From assembly GCA_963921425.1 (NCBI GenBank), contig OY992840.1:560501-624500 (forward strand): a stretch of 64,000 bases of DNA, written 5' to 3'. Shown one piece after another: positions 12,302 to 24,626 of the stretch. This DNA is from Dryas octopetala. Taxonomy: Eukaryota; Streptophyta; Magnoliopsida; Rosales; Rosaceae. How positions within the stretch are numbered: the first letter of the stretch is position 1; the number at the start of each line of letters is the position of its first letter. The notes under the pieces are model-generated. The model searched no databases. It saw only the letters and a list, made by a program, of their open reading frames with translations, and was not told the origin of the DNA. The translations under genes and the position numbers were made by a program.

Positions 12302-14275
12302 GTAAGTTATTTAGTGATTTAATTATTTATTTTGTGATCCATTGAAAATGGATTTTATCCCAAGCTGTCTTTCCCTGTTTGCTTAAGATTAATAGTGTTT
12401 ACAACAAGGAAAATCAAATAATCTTGAGGGTTGATGTTCTTGAGGCATTGCTAAGGTACAATTATATACCCTGTATTTGGTTTATTTTGTTCTCTCTAAT
12501 GGGATATAATGTGTGTGAGGTTTTGGTTTCTCATGGCCTGACATGTATATAGGTTTGGCATAAGTCCAAAGTGTTTATTCTCAGACTAGTTTCTTGATGG
12601 AGTGTCTAACAAAAGTCTTCTAGGCTTCTATGTGTTCAGTAGTTCTATTGGCACTGTTGTATTCTATTGGAAAACAATGCCATGCGGCCCCTAGTCTTTT
12701 TAAGTCAATGTTGTGCAAATGAAGCTGCATTATAAAATTATGAAAAAAGGAAGGTAAAACCAAGCTGTGTAGAATATTTAAGATAAATGTAGGATAGTAA
12801 TCTTGAGTGTTCTTAGTTTCATGTATGTCTATTTCTATGTCAATTCATGTATTTTTGCCTTTATTTACAAGGTTATATGATGGACAAGGCATAAGCTAGT
12901 TTGGGTTATTAGCTAGAACTCTGCACAAGAACAAGAAGAATTATATTGTAAGTTTTTCTAGCTATTGGGTATACAGTATACTTAATTACTAGTTGGCACT
13001 TTTGGAAATGAGAGTCTATCTCTGTTTCTGATATGTTCTCTTTCTTGCATATTTTTGAACATGAATGTTAATTCAAAGCCTTTCAGCAGGCCTACAATGT
13101 CTTGTTGAATGTTTGATTCAGTATGCCTTTTGCTCTTTAATTTTTCTGCTGCTGAATCTCTTCTTAATTCGTGTAGCTTCTTGATAAGTTGGTCATACTT
13201 AGTTTTATTAGAGGATACATGTGGACTTAATTTAGCATTCTAATTTCCTTATTGCTTGGTCATACTTAGTTGCTTAATTTAGCATTCTAATTTAGCTACT
13301 CCCTTTGCATGTGAATGGTTTATATTTGTGTGCTTTAACTTTTTTTTTTTTTTTTATATGTATTATCTATGATATGTAGATTTGCATATGAATTCCTATA
13401 TATGGCGTTTGGCTTTCTTTATAATGGAAATGGTTTGTTTCTGCATTATTAATGAAATTGAACAACACAAAATTACTGTTGTCAGATAGGATGAGAATAT
13501 CTGCATTAGCATTCACCACACGCCCATGTCATACACTAGCTAGACTTAAAATATTGTTGTTAGTGTTACTGAGTATAGGGGTCAGAACCAATCAAATCCA
13601 CACCACCTCTTGTGGAGTCCAGAGTCAAGTCCACGTGGTTCTTGGTAGCTTGATAGATGGCTTAAAGCTTAATGAAGGGCTTAGATTTTGGATTGGACAC
13701 CCATTTGCACATGCATATATGGCACCTGCAAATACACACATAGGTATCATTGCTTTAGTGTTCAGCATGGGCTGAGCTAACTAATATTTGCTCATCTTTT
13801 AGCAAATGCTGAAGTATGCATCATCTTGTACCTTTACTTTAAATATTTACTCATCTTTCATAAGTGATGTAAGTTCCTTGCACATGCATACAAATTTCTG
13901 CTACTTGTTCAGTCCTTTTTTTTTTTTTTTCAATTATCTATTTTGGGAAGTGCAGGGGATTTGCCTGTGGAGCGAGGATTTGACTTGGGCTCTAAAATCT
14001 CTTGAGTAAAATGGAGAAGCTTTCGGTCTTCCAACTTTTCAAATTTAACAGGAATCTTTTGGGTTATCCCATCATAACATGTTGATTTTTCCCCCTCACA
14101 GAATCTTTTAGGATGTTAATTCATTCTTCTCTCCCCCTTGATAGGATAGGTATTATTTTGTTGTTTAGTCATCATATTCTCAAATGTATTAAGCTTCTAT
14201 TAAGTTATTTAAATGTTATTCGCCTATTGCATTTGATTTTTGTCTAATGCAACAAATGTTTTTTCTTTTCTCCAG

Positions 14276-14401
14276 ACTGTACATGAAGGTTGGATCTATC
14301 AGTTGAAGCTGTTCTGTGATAAAGATTACCCAGAGAAGCCACCCAGTGTTCGTTTTTATTAACGGATTAACATGACTTGTGTTAACCATGAAACTGGAGT
14401 G
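14276..14401 (+). pseudogene. Captured UEV1-type ubiquitin-conjugating enzyme variant exon
   Basis: A clean acceptor (TCTCCAG) precedes TVHEG and [17 protein letters not shown], followed in frame by VRF, a stop, then RINMTCVNHETGV and a GTATGC donor. This is the central exon of UEV1/MMZ proteins, the catalytically inactive E2 partners of UBC13 in lysine-63 ubiquitin chain formation. A TAA stop replaces the residue before RINMTC, and an arginine-like position reads W, so the copy is not functional. It is a DNA-level capture because both splice borders are kept. Confidence 0.8.
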
Positions 14402-16459
14402 GTATGCTTCTAATTTAATTTCATATACATTCACTTGATTTTGTTGTGCAGTTGTTGCTGTGGTTTGCATTTTTTTCTCGCTGCTGCTAGTGATTTGCAC
14501 TTAAAATATTTGATTGGTTCTGACCCGTATACTCAATAACAGCAAAGAAGGGGCTGAAGGTAGCCATTAAGGTATGTTAACCTTTGAAATGTACACACCA
14601 CACGCGGAGACACATGTGTGTCAGTATTAGTTGGTAGTGCATTACTGCAACCTTTAATGTTCTTTTTGTTGCTGCTTCTCTTCTTTTCATGGGTAATCTA
14701 TGGAGTTGTCCTGTGAAGAATTAGAGGGCCTTATCACTTTTTTATGAAAGTGGCTTGTAGAAATTTAGGTTTTCATTAGATCAATGCTCTTTTGTATGTG
14801 TAATAACAAAGCAATTCTACTAACAGATTGATAGTTTTCCAAATTATTACTAAATCACAAGTGTAAGTGCTATATTAGATGTCATAAAAAACATGGCCCA
14901 TGTCTCTGTTAACCTTGTGTGGTTTTGTCAATTAATCTATGATTTTGGATACTTGAACCAGCTGCATGGCCCAAAATTGTATTGCCTTTATGTTGTTCAT
15001 ACATTTGGATTGAATACTTGGAGTATGAAGTGTAATGCAATTGAATCTAATCTGATCTGCCTTTTGTCCTTTTAAGTGGTTCATTAAGTAATGTATACGT
15101 ACTGCCCAAATTTTTGACTAAGTTCAACTTGAAGAAACTGCATCTTTGTGCCCTTTTAATTAAGTTCAGGTTACCAATTGGTCCAAACTGCAGCTGGAGT
15201 AAAAAGGCAACCTTATTTATTCTTTATGCATGTTTAGTTGAAAATTGAGATGAATAAGGCATGCATGTAGTCAGTATATAGGACTTGTGAGATCAATGAA
15301 TTTGTGGTTAAATTTGAGAATATATATTCCTTTGATGTTTTCAGTGGTCCAATCTGAAGATCAAGCGAAGCGGATACACACAAGATCAAATAGATGAGGT
15401 GCGGGTGGAATGGGGAGATTTGTGAACTTCAATTATCTTGAGACCGACAAGTTGGTAGGTGGTGTACGTTTGCCTTTTTTGTGGATAGAATTTGCTGTCG
15501 AGCATGTTCATATTTTGCAAAGCATGGAAGAAGATTGAAGATTGGTGCTTTTAATTAGAATACATGCTGCCATGCCAATATTTTGTAAATGGTGGCAAAA
15601 GTTAGAACTAGCTAGAGACATAGTGCTGATTTGCAGATTAATTAGCCTAGCTGCTGCCATGCTAATATTTTGTACATGTGGGCAGCTTTAATTTGGTATA
15701 TTACAACTTGTGTTTTGGTTTTGTAAAGGTCTTCACAAGCATGTTTTGGTTATCTTATTAGATATTTGTACTGTAAACCTTTTGGGGCAGCTTTGAATAT
15801 TGTTATTGGTAATTATTGAAATATATATATGGAATGAGAATGAAAGATTTTGTGTCTGCATAAATTTCTGGCCATTTCAATTTACTGGCTAAAATTTATG
15901 TATTGATATCCTTTTTAGGTGAAAAAAAACTGATATATAATGTACATAACAACTGGTCTAAAGGATGTTTTGATATCAGTTTTGGACTAATAATTGATAT
16001 TTTATAACGCTTTGATATCAGGTTCTTTCTCAGATTTGATATAAAAACAATATTTAGATATCAGGATCTATTCCATACCTGATATTGATATCAAGATTAT
16101 ATATATCAGATTCTACTATAGACCTGATATTGATACTATAGTTTTATATCATATTCTACCTCAAACCTGATATTGATATCGGGTTATATGTCAGTATTAG
16201 TATCCAATACGATATCTATTGACCAATCCTGTTGATACTTGGATTTTATAGATATCAGAAATAATATCAAATTGGATATCCATTTCGTATTTAGGATATC
16301 AGGTTGAAAAAGAAAAATGATATATAAACAATGTTTACATATCAGTTTAAAACTGATATCTAAAATGTGAACATTAGATATCACGACGCGCTATATCAGA
16401 CGGCTACCCAAATAGATATCAGTCCACGACTGATATCTATCGACATTTTTGTTGTAGTG

Positions 16460-16663
16460 ATGTAGCAGTGGTGGAGGTCGAGTCATCTACGTCGAGGCAA
16501 ACTTCCCATTTTCTTTCCACGAACATTGTAGGCTTATGTTCATCATGTTAACTTATTTAGTTTTAGTGTAACGCATATTGTAATAGTGGCTTTGATGACC
16601 GGACTTGGAAGCTCCTACTAAACTATGTTTTGATGGGTCTGAGACCCTTTTAATTGTGGTAGA
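16460..16663 (+). repeat. LTR-like remnant, part 3
   Basis: This is the last piece of the split host sequence, resuming after the CACTA 1 target duplication. No gene is present. Confidence 0.4.
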
Positions 16664-18127
16664 TGTAACGACCCGACCCAAATTTCAATTGAAATTTGAA
16701 TTCTTACTTAACTTTGGTTTTTAAGAGGCTTTAAAGGAAGTTTAGTTGTATGACTTTGAAAAAAAATTTCTAAATTTCTTTAGAAGTTTTTGAGAATTTA
16801 TGCGATGTTTCCACCGAAATCAATTTTTTTTTACGTTATTTAAAGTTTATTTAGTTTAAAATGCTTCGTTTTAAATTGTGAGACCTCGTATTTTTCCAAG
16901 ATTTATTTTGAAAAGTATTTTAAATATTTTGGGAATTTATTTGAGAAATAAAAGGTTTTGGGTTAAATATTAAATTTTCTTTTTAAATTAGTTTGACCCT
17001 GTCAGTTTCTAGGATTTTGTATTGGCTGTTTCTTGTCAAAATCATTGTATTTATTTTTTAATTATTCACTCACAAGCTCTAGGCTAGAATTAAGGATCAA
17101 GAACACTTATGTTGAAGAAATCAAGATTGAAACTGAAAAGAAAAAGGCCTTAAGGTATAAGACACTTCATGCATTTCACGAAAAACAGTTTTGTGTCTAT
17201 TTGATTAGTCACTCACTGATCATAAGGACAATTTTCTTCACACGTGCACTGCACATGCAGTTTTAACACTTAAATGATTGTGTCACTTCAGTGAGCCATT
17301 TCGTGATTTGTTATTTAAAGCCCATTTCATTTAAAGTTCATTTCATGTTTTCTAAACATGCATGTACACAGCACATGAACTGGTTCTTTCATTGAATCAA
17401 TCCATTCAGGACATGTGCTTTATCATTTCAGCTAGCCTTCACGCACTCACACACACCTCAGAACTATTCATCTTATTTATCTTTTCTAAATTTTGCAAAT
17501 TAAAGAAATAATTGATTTTACAGCTCCACATTCTTATCCACAGCTGTACTAGGATATCTTTCTAGGACAAAAAGAATATGCCCTTTATTTGTCTCTTGCG
17601 GATAGCCATTGATTGGCTTCCATGTGGCACGAGTAGACATGGTTGGTGCGTGTGTGTGTTGTACAGGGTATATGAGTACAATGGTCTAGCTTTTCTTTGT
17701 GAGTTTATGAGCATTTTTTTTCTTGGGTATTCTAGCTGAGTGTTAGCTTAGGTTATTTGCGTGAGTACTAATTTTTTCAAGTAAGAAAATGGTTTTTGAA
17801 ATTGAAAACTAAATGATTTTCTTAACTTGTTTTTCATCATCTAAAATCTGAATGTGTTTGAGTGTGTTCTAAAGCAACCCACTTAGCCAATATGAATCCC
17901 CCTTTGACCCGCGTGTTGACCCGCCCATTAACCCATCGAATCCACCCATTTTGTCTCATAAAATACCTGTTTTCGACCCACAGATACCTCATTTAACCCA
18001 GTTCGAAATTCCTTTCTTGTTAGTGCATTTTTAATTCAATTTGTCCCACATTGAAAACTCACAACTTCTTCCCACCCCCTTGTGCCTATAAATAAATATC
18101 CTTGTACCTTATTTTCACTTGCACCAC

Positions 18128-19490
18128 TGTTGTAAAATTTTATTTACTCGCAAATATACGAATTTAGTAGTATTCTAACGAGGTCGAACCTCAAGGAGTG
18201 ATGCAAAACAATACACTAAGCTTAAACTTAAGTTAATTTAAAACTAACCTAGTTTGAAAATTTTGTTGGTTTGTGAGACAACTTAAAATAAAATGCAACT
18301 AAAGTAAAAAACAAATAAAGTAGATGAAAAGAGAATAAAGTAAATAAAGGTGCAAGAATTTAAATATTAAATCTAGAAAGGAAAATAACAACTCTTTGGT
18401 TTTAGAAGCTAAACAATGGTATAAGAACCAAGGTTAGGGTTCCACACCACTTATGAACATATTAAGTGAGATTTTTAGTAATTTCCTAAAAAGGAGGGCA
18501 CCCAAGAGTCACTTGATGCCCTCTTACAAATATAAATTTGAATTGAGCACAAAAATTGAAGATTTATATGGTAGATCTTGATTTTGCTTAGAAAATACAA
18601 ACTTTAAGCAACTAAAGTGAACCAAAACTAAGGAACAACTAGAGCTAAAAAATGTTTGTGTTTAAAAGATTAACCATAAAGCTAAAATGTGGAAATATGA
18701 TCTAACTACCCATAATATATGACATTATGGGTAAAAGATGATCTCTTTTTAATGTTAATATCAAAATCTAGAGCTTGTAGGATTTTAAACAAGGGAAAAA
18801 TTAACATAAAGACCTCACTTAATAATATTCATGGTGATGCTTTCCCCTTACCTTGGTAAGGGGGTTTAGTGACCACCCATGAACTTAGATCTTAAATAAC
18901 AATAAATAAATAAATAAATAAGCATGTAATTTAAAGAACAAAAAAATAAATAACACTACTAATCATAAAGTAAAGAACTACATAAAATAAAAGGTATAAA
19001 GTAAATAAAGGATTAGGAGAAGAGAGAAGAGAGACATAATATTAAAGTTAACCATAAAGTAAAGAACTACATAAAATAAAAGGCATAAAGTAAATAAAGG
19101 ATTAAGAGAAGAGAAAAGAAAGACATAATATTAAAGTTTCATCAATTAAAAGTGCAAGAAAATTACATTCCTATTCTCTCTCAAACATCATAGCCAAAGG
19201 GCTTGAGAGAGAAATCCTAGGAGAATACTAGAAAAAGGCAGAAAATTAAAATGTAGAGTGAAAGGTGTGAAGAAGGGGCTGAAGGCTCCTTTAAATAGGC
19301 AAAGACTAGGTATGTGATGAGGAAAGGATCAGCACAAAAGCTGGTGGCAGCTGTGAGAAGAGTCTAGAGTCGCCATGTGTCGCGCAGCTATAGGCTGGGA
19401 TGAGATATTTATGGAGAGAATGTGCGGAAGAAAAAGAGCCGAGGATAATTTGTTTAAGTTTTTTCACTTATACGAGCTCTAGTGAGCTTA
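18128..19490 (-). repeat. Reverse-oriented LTR-like insert
   Basis: It opens with CTCGCAAATATACGAAT, closely similar to a segment at 34433. Read on the minus strand it has a TATTTAAA promoter-like box near 19284, followed by a leader-like region. No coding frame is present. The ends are approximate, and no target duplication was identified. Confidence 0.4.
18964..19138. repeat. Tandem duplication, about 88 bp x 2
   Basis: Units at 18964-19052 and 19053-19138 both start CATAAAGTAAAGAACTAC and differ at a handful of positions. The duplication lies inside the reverse LTR-like insert. Confidence 0.9.
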
Positions 19491-19772
19491 CCGGGTTATT
19501 TATTTGAATGACCCGGTGTACCATGAATATGGTGCAGTGTGGTTGATGTTTTGCAGGTTAAGCAGGCTGAGGAGAAGATGAGGCATTGGGACCTATTTTA
19601 ATTTAATTTAACCGATTTTATAAAGTGATTTTACATAAATGTTTTTGGGATCGCACTCTGTTTTATTATATGTATTTATTTATTATGTTAAGTGTATGGT
19701 TCATTCTTTGAAAATGGGTTTAAATGGCAGTGTTTCAGTATGTTTATTGGGCCCGAGGTTCGGGGTGTTACA

Positions 19773-20752
19773 GTGGGTGCATCTATTGCCTACCCGGGGT
19801 TCGGGGTGTGATGGAAAACTCCCAACAATGGGATTTCTACAACCCACACGATAGACAAGCCAAAGAACCAAAGCGTGGGGGGTTGTAAGAAGTGAGAGGC
19901 GATGTAGACTTAGTGTCTAGATTGAGAGCCTAACAAGAAAGGTGGAGACCTTAGCTTTGAGTCAAACCATGATCAAGTTCTGGTAACCAAGTCCAAAGTG
20001 AGGTTTGTTCTCATTATGCTAGCCCAATGTCCAAGCGTGTCCTTCCTTGTATAATTTTTCCGAAAGCAATGTTAAGCATGCGAATGCCTTTAACAATTTT
20101 AGAAAGTCATTTGTGAATCAAAGCACCTTTTTCTAGACTTATAACCCCAACTAAAGGAATCACCCAAATTTTTCTTTGAGACAAAACCAACCCCAAAGGA
20201 ACTTAGAAGGAAATTCAATGCATGCCAAACAATTCATTATGTCCTCCTAATCTCTCATATTCCCATGTTCCTCACTCCACTCCACTCCACAAAGTGTTGC
20301 CCCATAACAAACTCCATCATCAATCTTAGAGGACACTCTCCAAAAGTTCATATAATTGACTGGTCAAGCCTTTGTCGAGGTTAAAGCTTCCACCCAACAA
20401 AAACACAAGCCATTACAAAGCTAGAACATCAAATAGGTCAATTAGCCACCATTGTAGAAGAGAGAGAAGGGCAATTTTCTGAGTCAACCCGTTCCTAATC
20501 AAAAGGGTCAATTTCTTGTTGATGCATCTAGTTCATCAAATCCTTATGAGCATGTCAAGTCCATCACAACTCTTAGGTCGGGTAGGCAAGTTGATAACAA
20601 GGTTCAAATGCAAAATTTGGAAGATAAAAATGTCGACAAAGATGAATTAGGTGACTTAGAGCCTCACAACTCTAAAGATACTCATAATGTCAAATCCAAA
20701 GAAAAATAACCTTTGATTCTTGATTTTCCCAAGACTCCTCTACCACCCATTC

Positions 20753-20754
<2 letters not shown>
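19773..20754 (+). pseudogene. gypsy gag relic
   Basis: There is no intact gene. From about 20420 the translation contains QLATIVEEREGQF-like and HVKSITTLRSGRQVDNKVQM-like stretches typical of gypsy Athila/Tat gag linkers, with stops and a frame change. The relic is cut off by the (CT)n tract at 20755. The first 600 bp have no recognisable coding content. Confidence 0.6.

Positions 20755-20842
<88 letters not shown>
20755..20842. repeat. (CT)n microsatellite, about 44 units
   Basis: This is an uninterrupted CT/TC dinucleotide run of about 88 bp. Open frames across it on either strand are low-complexity artefacts. Confidence 0.97.
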
Positions 20843-20845
<3 letters not shown>

Positions 20846-21430
20846 CCCCCCAAAGAGATATATATGCACTTGCCCCTTGATCTAGTTGGGTTCCCTTTGT
20901 TCAAACCACACCGCCGTCGCCTCTTCTCTCTTCCCCCTACCCCGATCATCCCTCCTTTCCCCACTCCCTGAGCCCCTTGTTGCTAGCAAACTCCGACAAC
21001 CCCCACCCTTTCTCTCTCTCTACCGACAACCCCCACCCTCTCTCTCTCTATCGACAATCTCCACCTTCTTCTTCTTCTTCCATGGCTGCAATCGGTGGGA
21101 GGCCACTGAGAGCTGTTATTTACTTTTCTTTTATTTTCTTTTTTCCAATTTTTCATTTTGTTTTTTTCTATTTTATTAATTGATTTTGTATTATATATTA
21201 TATTTTAATATGAAAAAAGTTTGTGGGGTCAAATGAGAAAATTGTGTAGGTCTATTTAGATTTTTTTTTTTTAAATAGTCTACAATATGAATTGAAAAAA
21301 ATACCCTTAGAGTAAACAAATTTTAATAGAAGTAAACGGAAGGTGCCACATTGTCACTTTTGTGTAAGTATGAGTTGTTAATTATGTATTTGTTTTTTGG
21401 ATGGTAAATGTGCACACCTTCAATAGTTTG
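20843..21430. other. Pyrimidine-rich then AT-rich non-coding stretch
   Basis: Shorter CT runs, a small repeated CCGACAACCCCCACCCT-like unit (21000-21060) and AT-rich sequence are present. The short frames are low-complexity and I do not call them genes. It could be a leftover 5' leader, but nothing downstream supports that. Confidence 0.4.
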
Positions 21431-22497
21431 GGTGGTATCAAGGTGTTAAATTTCTAAATTTTCAGCGAAATTTCGCCGAAAATTTTGATTTTTTAGGGTG
21501 TCGAAATCGAAACCCATATTTGTTAACTTTTCGTAATAATTTCGCCGAAATCCTCGTAATTTCGCCGAAATCCTCGAAATTTCGACGAAATTTTCGACGG
21601 GAGAAAGAGAAGACTGGTTTTGGGTTTTAGAAGGCTGGGTTTTGGGAGAAAGAGGGGGCGGCAGGGGGGAGATCGAGGAAGAAAGAGGCCGGCAAGGAGG
21701 AGATCGAGGGAGAAAGATGGGGCGGCGGCAGGGGGGCGACAGGGGGGAGATGAAGGAGAAAGAGAGGAGGGAGAAAGAGGTGAGGGTGAGGGTGAGTTGG
21801 TGATGGAGATGCAGAGAGAGAGAGGGATAGATGAATGAGAGTGAGAGTGAGAGAGATATGCATAAATATGCACTGCTATGTTGGTTGTTGGCTCTAGTTT
21901 GGCTAAAGGTCTCTTATGCTTTCTTTGCCTGATTTTCCATTGCCTTACTGAGGTTGGAGGTTTCCTCTACTTGCTGCTTTTGGCCGCTAATATGTCTGCT
22001 TTGCTTCCTTGTGTCTAATTCCCATTAGTTGCTACTGTGGTCTAGTTCGGGTTTTCTTTTGCTATGAGTTGTTTCTGCTGTCGACCTTGCTGTGCAATTG
22101 GGCCTTGTTGCCCTGCTTGTATTATTTTTGGGCTAGCCTAATTGCTGCCTGGTTGTTGTTTGCTTTTTAAGATGAACAAAAAATGATAGTGAATTGTTAT
22201 ATTTTTATGATGGAAGTATATGAAATATTACTTTACCTAATATTTAGGCCCAGATATGAGATGTTATTGCTTTTAGGTCCACTTTAGAAAGAGGTGAAGA
22301 AGAAGAAGAAAAAAAAAAAGAACTGGAGAGTGGAGACTCACGGGGGAAAAGAAAGGAAAGAAAAGGAAGGAAAGAAAAAGAAGAAGAAAAAAAAAAGAGA
22401 TAAAATTAAAAGGTTTACGGCCTTTGGGCAATTGTAAAGAAAAAAATAGTTTGAGATTTCGTTTGGCAGTTTTGGAGTTTCGTTTAGTTGTTTTTAA

Positions 22498-24080
22498 TGT
22501 TAATAATTATAAACCCCCTAGTTAGAGAGAAAATCTCTCATAACCTCCACCCAAAATCTACCTCTCCTATAACCCCCAATCTTACAGTTAATATTTTCCT
22601 AAACCCCCTAGTCAACTAATACCCAGCCAAGTTTGACTCCCCATCTTTTAATTTTTCAGTTTTACCCCTTTTCTTTATTTTCATTTTCCATCTGTGGGTG
22701 CTTTTTTTTTTCTCTCTCTCTCTCCCATCTGCGTGCCCTCTCTCCCATCTGCGTTCTCTTTTTCCCTGCTACTGTCGTCGGCGCGTGCACCGCCGTGGTG
22801 ACGGTTGTCAGTGATACCGGTCCCATCACACTCGCCTCTCCTTCCTCTTCCTCTCCTTGCCCTCCACTCTCCGCGAAACATAACATTGACGCTGGATCGG
22901 TCTAGGCAAACCCGAGCTCCCTCACCGGCGATCCTTCAATTCCGGCGACGACTAGGTGTCAGACCGGTTAGGTTCTTCTCGCCTCTTCCTCCTCTATCTG
23001 TCCATGGCCTTTTCTTTTCCATAAAATCCACAGAAACCAAATGTAGCTCGAAGTCCGATCGTCATCTCCGACGGTGACTTCGAGATTCCGGCGACGTCGC
23101 AGCCGCTCTCCATTTCCAGAAGCTTCCTCTCGACGTGGTGAGTGTGATGGTGGTCTCCGATTCTCCAATTGACCACCGTGGACGACGAATCGACGCCGTT
23201 GCCGGCGATTCCGGTGGCGGATTGAAGTGGTTCTGGTCTCATTCTTCTCCCCTTGACAGTCTCTCTCTACTGGTATACAAATTTGGGTTCAATTGCATTG
23301 AATTTCAAAAGCACTAATTTGAAATTGATTTGTGAATCTGTTTGTGAAATGTATAGTTTGTGAATATGTTTTAATTGAATTTGTTATTAATCGGATAGAA
23401 ATGTAGGTTTTTTAATTGATTTATAAGTATATACAAATTTACTTCATTTATTAATTAAACAGTTTCAGTTCGTGAAACATGAGTTTTAAATGAATTTTGA
23501 ATGAAATTGTGGTCCTGAAATATTTTGAATCAAATTTGCAGGTAGAAACAGATCGAGGCAGTGACGGCTGTTGTGTACTCATCGCGTGTGAGATGATTGG
23601 ACGACGTTGTCTAGGGTTTCAGTTTCACTAAATTCAATTTCAGTGAATTCAGTTTCAGTGCATTCAATGAACTGAATTTGAATTTAATGAATGCACTGAA
23701 ACTGAATTCAGACTGAAACTGAATTTAGTCTCTAGTGAAACACTGAATTGATATAATTGTTATTTTTTGTCAAGTAAAGGTGTAATTTTTTTTTTGGACA
23801 AAATAATGGTGTAATTATTTTTTTTATTCTAGTTAATAATAACGTAAAATTATATTTTTTTAGTGTAACTGAATTTTTGAAATTCAGTTTCACTGATCCA
23901 CGTCAGCATGCGTTAGAGAGCATCATCGCACGTGTCAGAGAGCGTTAGCACGCGCGTCAGAGCGCGTCAGAAAGGTAAAAAAGGTATTATAAGTTTTAGG
24001 GGGTTTTGTGAGAGTTTCTAGATAGGTGGGGGTTTAGGAAAAAGTTTTTGGTTGATTAGGGGGTTTAAAATTACCCACTA
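22498..24080. mobile_element. Nested MULE, possible Pack-MULE
   Basis: It interrupts copy A between two copies of TTGTTTTTA (22488-22496 and 24081-24089), a perfect 9-bp duplication; comparison with copy B confirms the empty site. The ends are inverted: ATAAACCCCCTAG on the left and the reverse complement of TTTAAACCCCCTAATC on the right. The interior (about 22720-23280) is GC-rich, with CT-rich leader-like sequence, and stands out from its surroundings, as in Pack-MULEs that capture gene 5' ends. I could not identify a source gene; open frames there are short. Confidence 0.75.
23619..23748. repeat. Palindrome built of TTCAGTTTCAGTG-type units
   Basis: Left arm (about 23619-23671) and right arm (about 23676-23746) are near-perfect inverted copies, rich in CAGTTTCA and GAATTCAG. 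It could fold as a long hairpin and lies inside the nested MULE. Confidence 0.85.
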
Positions 24081-24626
24081 TTGTTTTTAAACCTTAAACC
24101 AGTAAACTCTAATATATTTCTATATAAAAAATAATTAAAAATATCCTAAAGGGCCTAAACCCTAATATCATATACTATATCTTAAACAATATAGAGTATA
24201 GATTATAAAATATATAAGGTTTAGTGTATAGATTATAGAGTATAAATAATATACTAATTTCATTTATGCATTATACTAGTTTTATTTAACAGTATTTGTC
24301 TCCAGCGCGCATTATATTTATCTTATATCACATGAAACCTACTATATAATTTGGTTTCTTCAATGTTTTTTATCAATTTAGTAGATAATATGTTAAATAA
24401 ATATATGATAAAGTTTCATTCAAAATTTTCGTATTTTGATAGCAATTTCCGTCGTTTTTGTCTAATTTTTGTTGAAATTTAAAAATCTTCAAAATTTCGG
24501 TCTAAATTTCCATCGAAATTTTCTCGAAACCCGAAATTTTATTTCTTTGGTGGTATTAGTGTAAAAAAACCTTATTAATATGGAAAACGAAAGAGGAAAT
24601 GATAAAAGAAAGCGCCAAAAATAAAA

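Larger units (their letters stand above)
10659..16459 (+). mobile_element. CACTA transposon 1 carrying captured host-gene fragments
   Basis: The element begins CACTACAAGAATATTGTC and ends with the reverse complement of CACTACAACAAAAATGTCG. It is flanked by the 3-bp duplication ATG (10656-10658 and 16460-16462), the CACTA/En-Spm signature. Subterminal regions (about 10680-10920 and 15900-16440) are packed with short TGATATC/GATATCA motifs in both orientations, as expected for transposase-binding sites. No transposase frame is visible, so it is non-autonomous. Inside are a pyrimidine-rich block (about 11010-11110) and exon-like fragments of an aspartic protease and a UEV1-type protein on the plus strand. 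Two other exon-like pieces, at about 14546-14572 and 15346-15456, have plausible splice borders that I cannot assign. Length is 5,801 bp. Confidence 0.9.
16664..19772 (+). repeat. LTR-like block, possible solo gypsy LTR
   Basis: The block starts TGTAACGACCCGACCC and ends GGTTCGGGGTGTTACA. The ends are imperfect inverted copies (TGTAAC.../...GTTACA) of the kind common in Ty3/gypsy LTRs. The flanking five bases (GTAGA and GTGGG) agree only partly, so a solo-LTR reading is tentative. No coding frame is present. A reverse-oriented insert occupies about 18128-19490. Confidence 0.5.
21439..24548. mobile_element. MULE-like non-autonomous element, copy A
   Basis: The left end CAAGGTGTTAAATTTC and right end GAAATTTTATTTCTTT are imperfect inverted repeats, flanked by GGTGGTAT on both sides (21431-21438 and 24549-24556). 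Both ends are rich in the palindromic motif CGAAATTTCG. A second copy lies at 33300-34372; the two share the purine-rich middle and the AT-rich region ending near the GCGCGC motif. Copy A also has about 440 bp not found in copy B and a 1.6-kb nested insertion at 22498-24080. No transposase is visible. The target duplication of 8-9 bp fits Mutator-like or hAT transposition; copy B favours nine. Confidence 0.7.

Noticed and set aside
20720..20971. Open frames on both strands across the CT microsatellite
   Set aside because: A (CT)n tract has no stops in several frames; the translated SLSLSL and RERERE runs are artefacts.
21523..21873. Overlapping long frames in the purine-rich part of copy A
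   Set aside because: Purine/pyrimidine strand bias removes stops; copy B shows no conserved frame at the matching place.
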